A DNA stretch of 64,000 bases from Citromicrobium bathyomarinum (GCF_021021475.1 NZ_JAINWL010000001.1:806001-870000); one strand, 5' to 3'. Shown: positions 48,385 to 59,342, numbered from the stretch's first letter. Notes: generated by a model not told the origin, from the sequence alone. A program made the numbers and translations.

Positions 48385-49881
48385 ATGCAGACAGGCGTAC
48401 TCATCTCACTCGCAGCCTATTTCGTCCTCATGCTGGCGATCGGGCTATTTGCTTGGAAGAAATCGACCGATACCTCGGAAGGGTATCTGCTCGCCGGACG
48501 CGGGCTGTCGCCGGGGGTGGCGGCGCTCTCCGCCGGGGCGTCGGACATGTCGGGCTGGCTGTTGCTGGGCCTGCCCGGCGCGCTCTACGCCGCCGGCCTG
48601 GTCGAAGCTTGGATCGGCATCGGCCTGTTCCTGGGCGCGGTGCTCAACTGGACGATCGTCGCGCCGAGACTGCGCGAACAGACCGAACGGCTGGGCAATG
48701 CGCTGACCATTCCGGAGTTCATGGCCAACCGCTTCCCCAGCCGCGCGGTGGCGCTGCGGGTGGTCTCCGCGATCGTGATCGTGGTGTTCTTCATGGTGTA
48801 CTCCGCCGCAGGCCTGGTCGGCGGCGGCAAGCTGTTCGAAACCGCCTTCCCCGCGCTGCTGCCCGATACGGGGTTGAGCGACTACATGATGGGCGTGTGG
48901 ATCACCGCGGGCGTGGTGCTGGCCTACACGATGGTGGGCGGGTTCCTCGCGGTGAGCCTGACGGACTTCGTGCAGGGGGTGATCATGCTGCTGGCGCTGG
49001 TGGTGATGCCGCTGGTGGTGATGTTCGGCCCCGGCGGGAGCGCGGGCGACAGCCTGACCGAGATCCAGCCCGGCTTCCTCAGCCTGACGCAGGGGCTGAC
49101 CGCGATCGGCTGGCTCAGCGCGGTGACCTGGGGCCTGGGCTATTTCGGGCAGCCGCACATCATCGTGCGCTTCATGGCGATCCGCTCGATCCCCGAGGTC
49201 GCGACGGCGCGCAATATCGGGCTGATCTGGATGTTCGTGTGCCTGCTCGGCTCGCTGGGCATCGGGCTCGCGGGGCGCGCCTATGCGGACCGCAACGGGA
49301 TCGTGGTCGACGATCCGGAGACGATCTTCGTGGTGCTGGCGGACCTGCTGTTCCACCCGCTGGTGACCGGCTTCCTGCTCGCCGCGCTGCTGGCCGCGAT
49401 CATGAGCACGATCTCCTCGCAGCTGCTGGTCTCGTCCAGCTCGCTGACCGAGGATTTCTACCGCCTGTTCCTGCGCCGCGATGCGAGCGAGCGTGAGGCG
49501 GTGAACGTGGGCCGCGTCAGCGTGCTGATCGTGGCGTTGGCCGCGATCTGGGTCGCGAGCGATCCGGAAAGCGAAGTGCTGGGCCTGGTCGCCAATGCCT
49601 GGGCCGGGTTCGGTGCCGCATTCGGGCCGCTGATCCTGCTCGCCCTGGTCTGGCCGCGGATGACCGGGTCCGGCGCGCTCGCCGGGCTGGTGGTCGGCGC
49701 GCTGACGGTCGGTATCTGGATCGCGCAGGGCTGGAACAGCGAGTTCCTGGGCGGCCCGGGCGTGTACGAAATCATCCCCGGCTTCATCGCCTCGACCATC
49801 GCGGTCGTATTCGTCAGCCTCGCCACCAAGGAAGAGGATCTGGGCCACTACGCGGTCGAGGGCGAGCCCGAGGCAGCTTAG
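48385..49881 (+). CDS. putP: Sodium/proline symporter (SSS family)
   Basis: Sodium-coupled uptake of proline at the inner membrane. It is 498 residues with about 13 predicted spans. PutP-type features: SEGYLLAGRGLSPGVAALSAGASDMSGWLLLGLPGALY in the first spans, TERLGNALTIPEFMANRF, GLGYFGQPHIIVRFMAI and the sodium-site helix AALLAAIMSTISSQLLVSSSSLTEDFY with conserved Ser residues. The ATG at 48385 begins MQTGVLISLAAYF; the longer frame lacks homology. A proline substrate is inferred from overall similarity. Confidence 0.92.
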   Translation: MQTGVLISLAAYFVLMLAIGLFAWKKSTDTSEGYLLAGRGLSPGVAALSAGASDMSGWLLLGLPGALYAAGLVEAWIGIGLFLGAVLNWTIVAPRLREQTERLGNALTIPEFMANRFPSRAVALRVVSAIVIVVFFMVYSAAGLVGGGKLFETAFPALLPDTGLSDYMMGVWITAGVVLAYTMVGGFLAVSLTDFVQGVIMLLALVVMPLVVMFGPGGSAGDSLTEIQPGFLSLTQGLTAIGWLSAVTWGLGYFGQPHIIVRFMAIRSIPEVATARNIGLIWMFVCLLGSLGIGLAGRAYADRNGIVVDDPETIFVVLADLLFHPLVTGFLLAALLAAIMSTISSQLLVSSSSLTEDFYRLFLRRDASEREAVNVGRVSVLIVALAAIWVASDPESEVLGLVANAWAGFGAAFGPLILLALVWPRMTGSGALAGLVVGALTVGIWIAQGWNSEFLGGPGVYEIIPGFIASTIAVVFVSLATKEEDLGHYAVEGEPEAA

Positions 49882-50852
49882 CTGGCGTCGCTCCCGGTCA
49901 CGACCTCGACGATCGCGTCCACCACCCCGGGCGCGAGCGGCAGGTCGGGGGCGGCATAGGTAGCAAGGTTGGCCGCGCGGGTGTCGTCCGGCACCTGCTT
50001 GAGGACGTGGTTCACACGCTCGAGGATCACCAGCGTTGCATCGGGCCGCACGGAGGCCAGCGCCCGCGCGTCGGCGGCGGGCGTCTGCAGGTCCGCGGTG
50101 CCGTTGAGGATCAGCACCGGCAGATCATGCGCCGCGATCAGCTCGGCCGGCTCCTGCCGGAACACGCTGCCGAGGAAGCCCTGCACCTGCGGGGCGAACA
50201 GCGGCACGAGTGCGGGATGCATCCCGGCAGCCGGAACGCTCTCGCCCGCCTTCAGCTTAGCGATGATCGCGTCGATCTCGGGCAATATCGGAGCATTTGC
50301 GGGATTGGCGGCGAGCTGCGCCCTGAGGACATCGCCAAGGTTGCGCGCCACGCTCGCCACCAGCAACAGCCCGCAATAGCGCGACGGGTCCTTCGCCGCT
50401 GCCGCCATACCCATCAGTCCGCCCTCGCTATGGCCGAGCAGCCAGACGCACTGCCCGCCGCTTGCTTGGGAGATCGTGTCCGCCCAGCTCTCTATGTCGG
50501 CGACATAGTCGTCCACGGTCACTGCGTTGGGATCGGGCACCGCGGCCGCGCTGCCGAACATCCCGCGCTTGTCGATCCGGACCGAGGCAATGCCCCGCTG
50601 CGCCAGCGCCTCGGCAAGCAGCTTGTAGGTCTGCGCCGCGATGCCCAGCGGGCTGTTGCCGTCGCGGTCGGTCGGGCCGGAGCCGGGTACGATCAGCACT
50701 GCGGGAGTCCCTTGCGCGAGCGTGCCCTCCAGCGTGCCAGCAAGGTCGCCCTGCAAACCGGCATTGGTGGTGGTGATTGCCTCCTTGGCGAACAAGGGAC
50801 TCGCCACTGCCGAGAGCATCAGCGCGGTCGCAAGCGTGATAGCTCTGCGCAT
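49878..50852 (-). CDS. Exported alpha/beta hydrolase
   Basis: A 324-residue protein with a signal peptide (ITLATALMLSAVASPLFAKE) and an alpha/beta hydrolase fold: oxyanion region VLIVPGSGPTDRDGNSPLG, nucleophile elbow LLGHSEGGLMG, acid in LNGTADLQTPAADA and His in ERVNHVLKQV. The G-x-GPTDRDGN pattern is seen in periplasmic serine hydrolases annotated as esterases. The substrate is unknown. It ends inside the symporter stop region (4-nt convergent overlap) and follows the SdpI-like gene by one base, so it is probably the third gene of that operon. Confidence 0.85.
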   Translation of the reverse strand: MRRAITLATALMLSAVASPLFAKEAITTTNAGLQGDLAGTLEGTLAQGTPAVLIVPGSGPTDRDGNSPLGIAAQTYKLLAEALAQRGIASVRIDKRGMFGSAAAVPDPNAVTVDDYVADIESWADTISQASGGQCVWLLGHSEGGLMGMAAAAKDPSRYCGLLLVASVARNLGDVLRAQLAANPANAPILPEIDAIIAKLKAGESVPAAGMHPALVPLFAPQVQGFLGSVFRQEPAELIAAHDLPVLILNGTADLQTPAADARALASVRPDATLVILERVNHVLKQVPDDTRAANLATYAAPDLPLAPGVVDAIVEVVTGSDAS

Positions 50853-50853
50853 C

Positions 50854-51522
50854 TTACGCCTCCTTCCCGGCGTGGCGGTGGCTGCGCCAGAACCACCAGC
50901 TGTAGACCACCGGCACCAGCGCGGCGAGCAGCGTGCCGCCGAGCATCACTGCCAGACGCAGTCCGGCAGACACATCCAGCAGCGCCGCGATCGCGAGTGC
51001 GACGCCCGCCAGCATGAACAGCTTGCCGCCCAGCCGATGGGTCGCGACCCAGTTGTCTTCATCGGTGATCGTCCACGGCGTCCGGATACCGACGAAGAAC
51101 CCGGGGCGCGACTTGGGCAACGTGTTGCCGATCACCACGAACAGCAGGCCGACCAGCAGCATGATCGCCCCTGCACCGGGCGAATAGCCGAAGACCGGCG
51201 CCGCGATGATGCCCTGCAGGGCGACGAACAGCGCCATCATCCCGATCCAAACCGCGCGCAGCAGCGGCGCGGATTTGTCGAGCTTGTCCTGCAGCGGCTC
51301 CAGCATCGGAGTGACCGCGAAGACAAGCGCGACGAACAGGGAGACACCTGCGGGCATCAGCAACGCGGGCAGCGGGGCCATCGTCTGGTCGACTTCGCCG
51401 GCAGCGTTCCAGTGGGTCGGCAATTCCATCCCCACGGGCGCGATGCCCGCAACCCAGAAGGCAAACCCTGCCATCAGCGCGACGAGCAGCAGATTGACCA
51501 GCAACAGCGATCGTACCTTCAT
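50854..51522 (-). CDS. SdpI family membrane protein
   Basis: A 222-residue membrane protein with six probable spans. The N-terminal DUF1648 pattern (ELPTHWNAAGEVDQTM) and the later LPKSRPGFFVGIRTPWTITDEDNWVATHRLGGKLFMLAG are diagnostic of SdpI proteins. B. subtilis SdpI gives immunity to the SdpC toxin and sequesters the repressor SdpR. Here it overlaps an SdpR-like gene by 4 nt, but no SdpC-like toxin is seen. Confidence 0.9.
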   Translation of the reverse strand: MKVRSLLLVNLLLVALMAGFAFWVAGIAPVGMELPTHWNAAGEVDQTMAPLPALLMPAGVSLFVALVFAVTPMLEPLQDKLDKSAPLLRAVWIGMMALFVALQGIIAAPVFGYSPGAGAIMLLVGLLFVVIGNTLPKSRPGFFVGIRTPWTITDEDNWVATHRLGGKLFMLAGVALAIAALLDVSAGLRLAVMLGGTLLAALVPVVYSWWFWRSHRHAGKEA

Positions 51523-51833
51523 GTGCTTTCCTTTCCATTCAAACCGTCGCGCTGCGACACGGCGTCCGGTGCGGAGCCGATCCCGACACGTCCCATGAAC
51601 CCGTGCAGCGCCTCTTCGAGCGTGGACATGTTGATCGTGTAGACCACCGATCCCCGGCGGTTTTCGCCCTGGATCAGCCCGGCTTCCTTCAGCTTGGCGA
51701 AGTGGCCGGACATGGTCGGCTTGGACACGGGGAAGCGATCGGCGAGATCGCCTGCGGTCATCCCGCCCGACTTGAGCAGTTCGAGCACTTCCCGCCGGAT
51801 GGGGTGCGAAAGGGCATCGAAAACCTTGTTCAT
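51519..51833 (-). CDS. ArsR-family repressor (SdpR-like)
   Basis: A 104-residue winged-helix regulator: KVFDALSHPIRREVLELLKSGGMTAGDLADRFPVSKPTMSGHFAKLKEAGLIQGENRRGSVVYTIN. It lacks cysteine metal sites, as in SdpR. It is cotranscribed with the SdpI-like gene and probably autoregulated. ATG at 51833 is preferred to ATG at 51839 because the latter lies inside the operator palindrome and because MNKVFDALSHPIRR is the usual N-terminus. Confidence 0.9.
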   Translation of the reverse strand: MNKVFDALSHPIRREVLELLKSGGMTAGDLADRFPVSKPTMSGHFAKLKEAGLIQGENRRGSVVYTINMSTLEEALHGFMGRVGIGSAPDAVSQRDGLNGKEST

Positions 51834-51869
51834 AGGCATTTAGCTAAATGCCTAAATGATTCGCGTCAA
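51834..51869 (-). promoter_or_regulatory. Promoter-operator of the ArsR/SdpI operon
   Basis: A perfect 20-bp palindrome AGGCATTTAGCTAAATGCCT occupies 51834-51853. On the minus strand TTGACG (51869-51864), a 17-nt spacer and TAGCTA (51846-51841) place the -10 in the centre of the palindrome and the start site at about 51834, one base from the ATG. The mRNA would be leaderless and its synthesis blocked by repressor binding. No Shine-Dalgarno is present. Confidence 0.72.
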
Positions 51870-51939
51870 GATGCGCGTTAGGCGCACGGCCACAGGTGCG
51901 GTAGAATAGCGAAAGGTCGCGCAGGGAGAGGATGACGAG

Positions 51940-52314
51940 ATGGCGAGAGTGACGGGCCTGGGCGGCGTATTCTACGTCGTGAAAGATCCCGCTGCGACAC
52001 AGCGGTGGTATGAAGAAATGCTCGGCCTGACCGGCGATTAGGGCCCGCAGATCCCATGGTCGAACGAGCCGCACGCAGCGCCCTACTCGCTGATCAGCCA
52101 CTTCGCGGACGACAAGTATATCGAACCCGGCAAGGGCGGCTTCATGATCAACCTCAGGGTCGATGATTGCGACGCGATGGTCGAGCAGTTGAAGGCCAAG
52201 GGGGTCGAGATCTTCGGTCAGGTCGATGAAGGCTATGGCAAGTTCGCCTGGCTGCTCGACCCCGACGGGGTGAAGATCGAGTTGTGGGAACAGGGCGACA
52301 CGCGCGATTCCTGA
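51940..52314 (+). pseudogene. VOC/glyoxalase-family gene with an in-frame amber codon
   Basis: From ATG 51940 (behind GGGAGAGG) the frame reads MARVTGLGGVFYVVKDPAAT, continues to LGLTGD, then hits TAG at 52039-52041 (codon 34). The same frame goes on without another stop to TGA at 52312-52314 with a complete VOC domain: GPQIPWSNEPHAAPYSLISHF, GFMINLRVDDCDAMVEQL, VEIFGQVDEGYGKFAWLLDPDGVKIELWEQ. A single change of a TAT or TAC tyrosine codon explains the stop. Metal ligands (Glu in IELWEQ) are intact, so inactivation is recent, or the base is a sequencing error. Confidence 0.85.
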
Positions 52315-52386
52315 CCACTCGCCACTCAGGGTTCTCACGTGCTAGACCGGCGCGGGGTCGCGCGATTGGGGGGAGTTAATCCGGGT

Positions 52387-53412
52387 ATGATTGCGCATCT
52401 GATGCCGCGCGCCGTGCTTCTGGCAACGGCTGGCTTCCTGCTCGCCAGCCCGATCGCCGCGAACGATTCCGAGGCCGAGATTTCGGTGGGCGGGATCACC
52501 CTCACCCCCTCGGGCGACCTCAGGCTGGTCAGCGAAGACCTGTACCTCTCCGCCGACAAGGTGACGGTCGACTACCTGTTCGAGAACCCGACCGGCCGTG
52601 CGATCACCACCACCATCGCTTTTCCGATGCCATCGCAACCGCGCGGGATGCTGGCGCGCGGGGGTTATTACGAGACGAGCGAGGACTGGTCGGGCTTCGG
52701 CTTCGCCACCCGGATCGACGGACGGCCCGTGCGCCTGCTGCAAATGGACCGCGCGAGGATCGGCGACCGCGACGTGACCGAACAGGTCATCGGCAACGGC
52801 TGGCCGGTCTACTGGACCGATACGATCGACGGCAATCCCTTCGCCAACGTGCCGGGCGCGCGGCTCGCCACACCGCTGGCCGATGGCATGGCGATCCGTG
52901 ATCCGCTGTTCGAGGATCGGGTGGTGCCCGCGTGGGAGGGGATCACCTATTTCGTGCGAGAGCAGACTTTCCCGCCCAACTCGAAAACCCGCGTAAACCA
53001 CGAATATGCGCCGATGACCGGCGGCAGCGTGGGCGGCGCGCTGTACCCGCAATATCGCGAGGACGACGAGTGGGGCACGCTGGCCGAATATCGCGGGCGC
53101 TACTGTGTCGACGACCATTTCCTCGCCGGGGTCGACCGTCGTCTGGCCAAGGCGGCGCGTGGCGCGCAGGACCAAGCATATATGCAGGAGACGTGGCTCG
53201 GCTACGTCCTGTCATCCGGGGCCAACTGGAACGGCCCGATCGAACGCTTCCGGCTGGTGGTGGACAAGGGATCACCCGACAATCTGGTCAGCTTCTGCAT
53301 GGTTGACGTGACGAAGATCGGTCCCACGCAGTTCGAAGTCGTGAAGACCGACTTCGAACCGACGCGAGACCTGAATGTGCTTATCGTGGAATTCTACAGC
53401 CCAGCCGATTGA
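52387..53412 (+). CDS. DUF4424 family exported protein
   Basis: A 341-residue secreted protein: signal peptide (PRAVLLATAGFLLASPIAAND) then SEAEISVGGITLTPSGDLRLVSEDLYLSADKVTVDYLFEN, the DUF4424 N-terminus, with FPPNSKTRVNHEYAP and a C-terminal GPTQFEVVKTDFEPTRDLNVLIVEF. The function is unknown. An upstream GGGGGGAG is 12 nt from ATG 52387; ATG 52402 is an alternative that still keeps the signal peptide. Confidence 0.85.
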   Translation: MIAHLMPRAVLLATAGFLLASPIAANDSEAEISVGGITLTPSGDLRLVSEDLYLSADKVTVDYLFENPTGRAITTTIAFPMPSQPRGMLARGGYYETSEDWSGFGFATRIDGRPVRLLQMDRARIGDRDVTEQVIGNGWPVYWTDTIDGNPFANVPGARLATPLADGMAIRDPLFEDRVVPAWEGITYFVREQTFPPNSKTRVNHEYAPMTGGSVGGALYPQYREDDEWGTLAEYRGRYCVDDHFLAGVDRRLAKAARGAQDQAYMQETWLGYVLSSGANWNGPIERFRLVVDKGSPDNLVSFCMVDVTKIGPTQFEVVKTDFEPTRDLNVLIVEFYSPAD

Positions 53413-53415
53413 GGC

Positions 53416-54201
53416 CTACTGGAAAGCCTGGAAATTGGGCTGGCCGTTCGATGCGCTGACTCCGCCATCCACGGGCAGGTTCACACCGGTGACGTGGCGC
53501 GCATCCTCGCTGGCAAGGAAGGCGACCACCGCCGCGACATCCTCCGGCTCGCCCGCGCGGCCCAGCGGGATGCGGCGCAGGAAGGCGTTGTACAACTCGT
53601 CGTTATCACGAATGCCCTCGCTCATCTCGGTCTTGGTCATCGAGGGACACACCGCGTTCACGCGGATGCCCTGATTGCCCAGTTGCAGCGCAAGGCCGCG
53701 CGTCAGGTTCGTCACCGCGCCCTTGCTCGCGTTGTAGATCGGCATGGTCCAGTCGCCGCCGGTGCCAGACACGCTGGAGGTGTTGACGATCGAGCCGCCG
53801 CCGGGCGCGTCACTCTTGGCGAGGTGCGGGATCGCGGCGCGGCACAGGTACAGGACGCCCTTCACGTTGATGTCGATCACTGTGTCGATATCGTCGTCGC
53901 TCGCCTCGGCAAGTGGGCCTGCCGTCGCGGTGCCCGCATTATTGACCAGGCAATCGAGCCCGCCGAACCGCTCGACAGTGCGCGCGACCAGTTCCTTCGC
54001 GAAGGCGGCGTCTGATACGTCCCCCTCCACCAGCAGCGTGCGGGCATCGTCCAGATCGCTCGCCACGCTCTCCAGATCATCGCGGCTGCGGCTGTTGAGG
54101 ACCACATTGGCACCCTCCTGCGCAAAGCGGCGGGCGATGGCTGCGCCGATCCCCTTGGAAGATCCGGTCACGATCACGGTGCGGTCGGTAAAGCGTTGCA
54201 T
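53416..54201 (-). CDS. SDR family oxidoreductase
   Basis: A 261-residue classical short-chain dehydrogenase: VTGSSKGIGAAIARRFAQEGANVVLNSRS (Asn-Ser-Arg after strand 2 suggests NADP(H)), VNNAGTATAGP, NTSSVSG (Ser), PIYNASKGAVTNLTRGLALQL (Tyr/Lys) and PLGRAGEPEDVAAVVAFLASEDARHVTGVNLPVDGGVSASNG. The substrate is unknown. It converges with the DUF4424 gene 3 nt away. Confidence 0.9.
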   Translation of the reverse strand: MQRFTDRTVIVTGSSKGIGAAIARRFAQEGANVVLNSRSRDDLESVASDLDDARTLLVEGDVSDAAFAKELVARTVERFGGLDCLVNNAGTATAGPLAEASDDDIDTVIDINVKGVLYLCRAAIPHLAKSDAPGGGSIVNTSSVSGTGGDWTMPIYNASKGAVTNLTRGLALQLGNQGIRVNAVCPSMTKTEMSEGIRDNDELYNAFLRRIPLGRAGEPEDVAAVVAFLASEDARHVTGVNLPVDGGVSASNGQPNFQAFQ

Positions 54202-54312
54202 GCATTCCTCTTTCTGGCTGCGTCACCTTGGCAATGGGCGGCCCCCGCGAATGTTTCCGGGCACCCGCCCTTAGGCCCGTGTTAACCAAGCCCCGACCAT
54301 GATCGCACCGTC

Positions 54313-55002
54313 ATGCACCTATCGAGATCCCTTCTTGTGGCCTGCATCGCGATCGGCCTTTCCGGCTGCCAGCTGCTGCCCAGCGGTGGCGGGCGCGCCG
54401 ACCGGCCGGGACCGCGCACCCCGACCAGCGCACCGCAGACCGGCGCGGTCGCGCCGAGCCTCATCGGCCAGCAGTGCCTCGCCAAACTGGGTGCCTCTGG
54501 CGCGAGTTTCTCGCCCCTGCCCAACGCCTACGACGCGCCCGGCTGCACCCGGATCGACACCGTCTCGCTGAGCGATCTGCGGGGCGATGCGGGCCGCTTT
54601 GGAATCGCCAATATCGGACCGGTCACCTGCCAGACCGCGAGCACCTTCGCAGGCTGGGTCCGCTACGGTGTCGATCGCGCGGCGCGGGCCTATCTCGGCA
54701 GTCCGCTCGCCCGGATCGAGACGATGGGCAGCTATTCGTGCCGCAACGTCGCGGGCACCAGCAGACGCTCCGCCCACGCGCGGGCGGAGGCGATCGACGT
54801 CGCTGCCTTCGTGCTCGAAGACGGGCGGCGCATTTCGGTGATCGGGGACTGGAAGGGCGGCAGCTCGGACGAGCGCCAGTTTCTACGAGTGGTACGCGAG
54901 AGCGCATGCAAGCGCTTCGGCACCGTGCTCAGCCCCGATTACAACGCCGCGCATGCCGATCATCTGCATCTGGAAGTGGGCGACAGCAGCTTCTGCCGCT
55001 AG
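54313..55002 (+). CDS. Extensin-like family lipoprotein
   Basis: A 229-residue lipoprotein (lipobox LSGC, Cys19) with a Pro/Ala linker and the bacterial extensin-like C-terminal domain: SLIGQQCLAKLGASGASFSPLP, VTCQTASTFAGWVRYGVDRAA, GSYSCRNVAG, RRSAHARAEAIDVAAFVLEDGRRI and the C-terminal HADHLHLEVGDSSFC. The paired HxxxxxxD and HxH residues resemble LAS-type peptidoglycan endopeptidases, so cell-wall cleavage is plausible. Its stop codon is immediately adjacent (0 nt) to the stop of the convergent hydrolase gene. Confidence 0.88.
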   Translation: MHLSRSLLVACIAIGLSGCQLLPSGGGRADRPGPRTPTSAPQTGAVAPSLIGQQCLAKLGASGASFSPLPNAYDAPGCTRIDTVSLSDLRGDAGRFGIANIGPVTCQTASTFAGWVRYGVDRAARAYLGSPLARIETMGSYSCRNVAGTSRRSAHARAEAIDVAAFVLEDGRRISVIGDWKGGSSDERQFLRVVRESACKRFGTVLSPDYNAAHADHLHLEVGDSSFCR

Positions 55003-55848
55003 TCAGTCCTCGTCGGCCCAGTCTATCTCGCGGGCGACCGCACGGATCGCCTCGGGCGAATAGGAAAAGCCCATATGGCTGCAGCGCAGGGCAACCGCCC
55101 GGTCGCGCTCACCCGGGTAGCCGGCGGCCGAGCGCGGGCTGATCGCGCCGTCGCGCGGGCTCCACAGCGCCACGGTTTCGACCGGGGGCTTGCGTGAAAG
55201 CTGCGCGGCGATCTTCACATCGGCAATCCGGTGGCCGGCAACCGCCTGATAGATCCGCCACACATTGTTCGCGCGCAGATTGCCCGAAAAGGGCGAGCCC
55301 ATCGAAATCACCTTCGCCACCGCATCGGGCTGACGCTTGGCCAGTTCGCGCGCGTAGAGCCCGCCGAGGCTCCAGCCGACCAGAACCACCGGTGCGCCCG
55401 CCCGCTGGCGCAGGTCGAGCAGGCGGTTTTCCAGCTGGCTGAACAGCTCTTCCGAAAAGCCCCAGTTATAGCCGCAACCCCAGCGCTTGACCGTATGGCC
55501 CGCATCTTCCAGCCGCCGCGCGAAATAGCGCATCTTGATCGGGTTGGTCCCGAAACCGGGCAGCACCATCACCATCCGCGGGGTTTGTGCCTTGGCTATG
55601 CGGAACGGTTTGAACAGGCTGCGGTAAAGGCGGCGCGCGGGTTCGATCATGTAGCCAAGCTCGCGCAGCAGCAGCCACAGGCGCGGGCCGGTAGAGCCGT
55701 CGGGATCGGGTTCGCTGGCAAGTTCGATGCGGCGCGCCCACTCGCTGTCGGCGAGCGCGGTGAACCCGTACACGCCGGTGCTGGGTGCTGGCTGAGCGGT
55801 GGCCTGTGGTATCCTGAAAAACCCTCGCATGCCTTCATAATGCGGCAA
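55003..55848 (-). CDS. Alpha/beta hydrolase (lipase/esterase-like)
   Basis: A 281-residue protein without a signal peptide. MVMVLPGFGTNPIKMRYFARRL is the oxyanion region, VVLVGWSLGGLYARELAKRQPD the nucleophile elbow (GWSLGG), and His may be in RCSHMGFSY near the C-terminus. This resembles PGAP1-like or lipase-class serine hydrolases. The substrate is unknown. ATG 55848 is the longest start; ATG at 55830 (MRGFF) is an alternative. Confidence 0.83.
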   Translation of the reverse strand: MPHYEGMRGFFRIPQATAQPAPSTGVYGFTALADSEWARRIELASEPDPDGSTGPRLWLLLRELGYMIEPARRLYRSLFKPFRIAKAQTPRMVMVLPGFGTNPIKMRYFARRLEDAGHTVKRWGCGYNWGFSEELFSQLENRLLDLRQRAGAPVVLVGWSLGGLYARELAKRQPDAVAKVISMGSPFSGNLRANNVWRIYQAVAGHRIADVKIAAQLSRKPPVETVALWSPRDGAISPRSAAGYPGERDRAVALRCSHMGFSYSPEAIRAVAREIDWADED

Positions 55849-55916
55849 GAGGCTTAGAGTTTCACGAATGCGTCGACACTGGTCCTATGCGCAGGGCGCA
55901 TGGGTGGTGCGCGCGC

Positions 55917-56435
55917 CTACTTCGCCTCGCCGGGGCACTCGCCGATCCGCTCGCTCGTCACGCGCATGTCGATACCGCCCTTACCGCCTTCGAACCCGGC
56001 GACGGTCATCCTCAGGTCGGTTGCGGTCTCGCTCAGCGTGCCCTCGATCCGGGCCTCCGTCTCCGGCTGGAACTGGTCACCCTTGCAGGTCATCACCGCG
56101 TTCAGCGTACCATCCTGCAGATCGTAGCTATCGAAGCGACAAGCATCGCGGCCCTGCATGTCGAGCAGCATCTCACGATAGCCACCAGCGACGTCCGCCT
56201 GTGTGAGACAGGTCGTATCGTCGGCAAACTGGCTGCCCGAGGCATCGCCGCCCGCCCCGCCGATACTCACCTGCATGCGGTACAGCCCGGGCTGGAGGAC
56301 GACATCCCCATCCACCTTTTCGGGCGGCGCCTCGTCCTTGTCGTAGAGCGACTCCCCGCAGCCCCCCAGACCCAGCGCGAAGGACAGGGTCAGGAGCGCA
56401 ACGATGCCGCCCCGGGGTACAACGCGCTTGGTCAT
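55917..56435 (-). CDS. DUF3617 family lipoprotein (copy 1)
   Basis: A 172-residue lipoprotein (lipobox GLGGC, Cys26). The DUF3617 core is LQPGLYRMQVSI, a cysteine-containing TTCLTQADVAGG, CRFDSYDLQDGTLNAVMTC and a C-terminal RIGECPG. Four conserved Cys could form two disulfides in the periplasm. The function is unknown. It is second in a tandem pair with 56488-57045, 52 nt apart in the same direction, sharing the TxxCLTQ...RIG(E/D)CP pattern. Confidence 0.87.
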   Translation of the reverse strand: MTKRVVPRGGIVALLTLSFALGLGGCGESLYDKDEAPPEKVDGDVVLQPGLYRMQVSIGGAGGDASGSQFADDTTCLTQADVAGGYREMLLDMQGRDACRFDSYDLQDGTLNAVMTCKGDQFQPETEARIEGTLSETATDLRMTVAGFEGGKGGIDMRVTSERIGECPGEAK

Positions 56436-56487
56436 GGTGTGCCTTTATCGCTTGCTTGTCAGTTTGGTCCGGTGGCGGGCGGCGTGA

Positions 56488-57045
56488 CTAGGCCGGGCAG
56501 TCGCCGATCCGCTTGCCGGTGACGGTGCCCTTCATGGTGACATCGCCTGCACGCGTGCCGCTGATCCGGTTGTCCATGGTGAGCGTGAAGCTCTCGTCCC
56601 CGAACGTGCCGTCCATTGCGATTTTGGCCGTGCCGCCCTCATCGGTTGCGCAGGTCATCCGCAGGGTCAGGTTGCCGCCTGCATGGTCGAACTTGTCATA
56701 GGTGCAGTTGTCGTTCTTCTCACCGCCGAAGAAGCCCGCGTTGGGCCGGTCCGCTTCCTCCTGCGTCAGGCAGGATGTGGTCGTCATCGCGCTGCCCATC
56801 TGCTTGGTCATGAAGTCCTTCATCTTCTCGGGCACGCCGGGAATATCGAATTCGGTGAACTCGATCGTGTTTTCCCACTGGCCGGGGCGCATGGTGATCT
56901 CGTCGCCGGCAGCAGCGACTTCGCTGGCCATTTCCTCGCTGGTGAGTTTGCCATCGGCGTCGGCCTTGTCGGCATTATCGCTCGCGCCGTCGGAGCAGGC
57001 GGCCAGCAGGGCCAGGCAGGCGGAAGCGGCAAGAATGGTGCGCAT
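56488..57045 (-). CDS. DUF3617 family lipoprotein (copy 2)
   Basis: A 185-residue lipoprotein (lipobox LAAC, Cys17) with an acidic linker and a DUF3617 core: ITMRPGQWENTIEFTEFDIPGVPEKM, TTSCLTQEEADRPNAGFF, NCTYDKFDHAGGNLTLRMTC, terminating KRIGDCPA. It is likely a periplasmic protein of unknown role. With 55917-56435 it forms a tandem duplication, diverged strongly outside the cysteine blocks. It is divergent from uvrB. Confidence 0.88.
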   Translation of the reverse strand: MRTILAASACLALLAACSDGASDNADKADADGKLTSEEMASEVAAAGDEITMRPGQWENTIEFTEFDIPGVPEKMKDFMTKQMGSAMTTTSCLTQEEADRPNAGFFGGEKNDNCTYDKFDHAGGNLTLRMTCATDEGGTAKIAMDGTFGDESFTLTMDNRISGTRAGDVTMKGTVTGKRIGDCPA

Positions 57046-57164
57046 GGTGTGTCTCCCCGGGAAGCATTGGTGGGCCGTAACCCGTCAGGCCATCACCCTA
57101 GGCAGCAGGGCCAAGCGCGACAACTGCCATTGCGACGGGCGTGCGATGCGCCAATATGAACGCC

Positions 57165-59342
<2,178 letters not shown>

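Noticed and set aside
49878-50852. The hydrolase as an SdpC-like toxin partner of SdpI
   Set aside because: It has a complete GHSEGG hydrolase triad and no resemblance to a small secreted toxin precursor.
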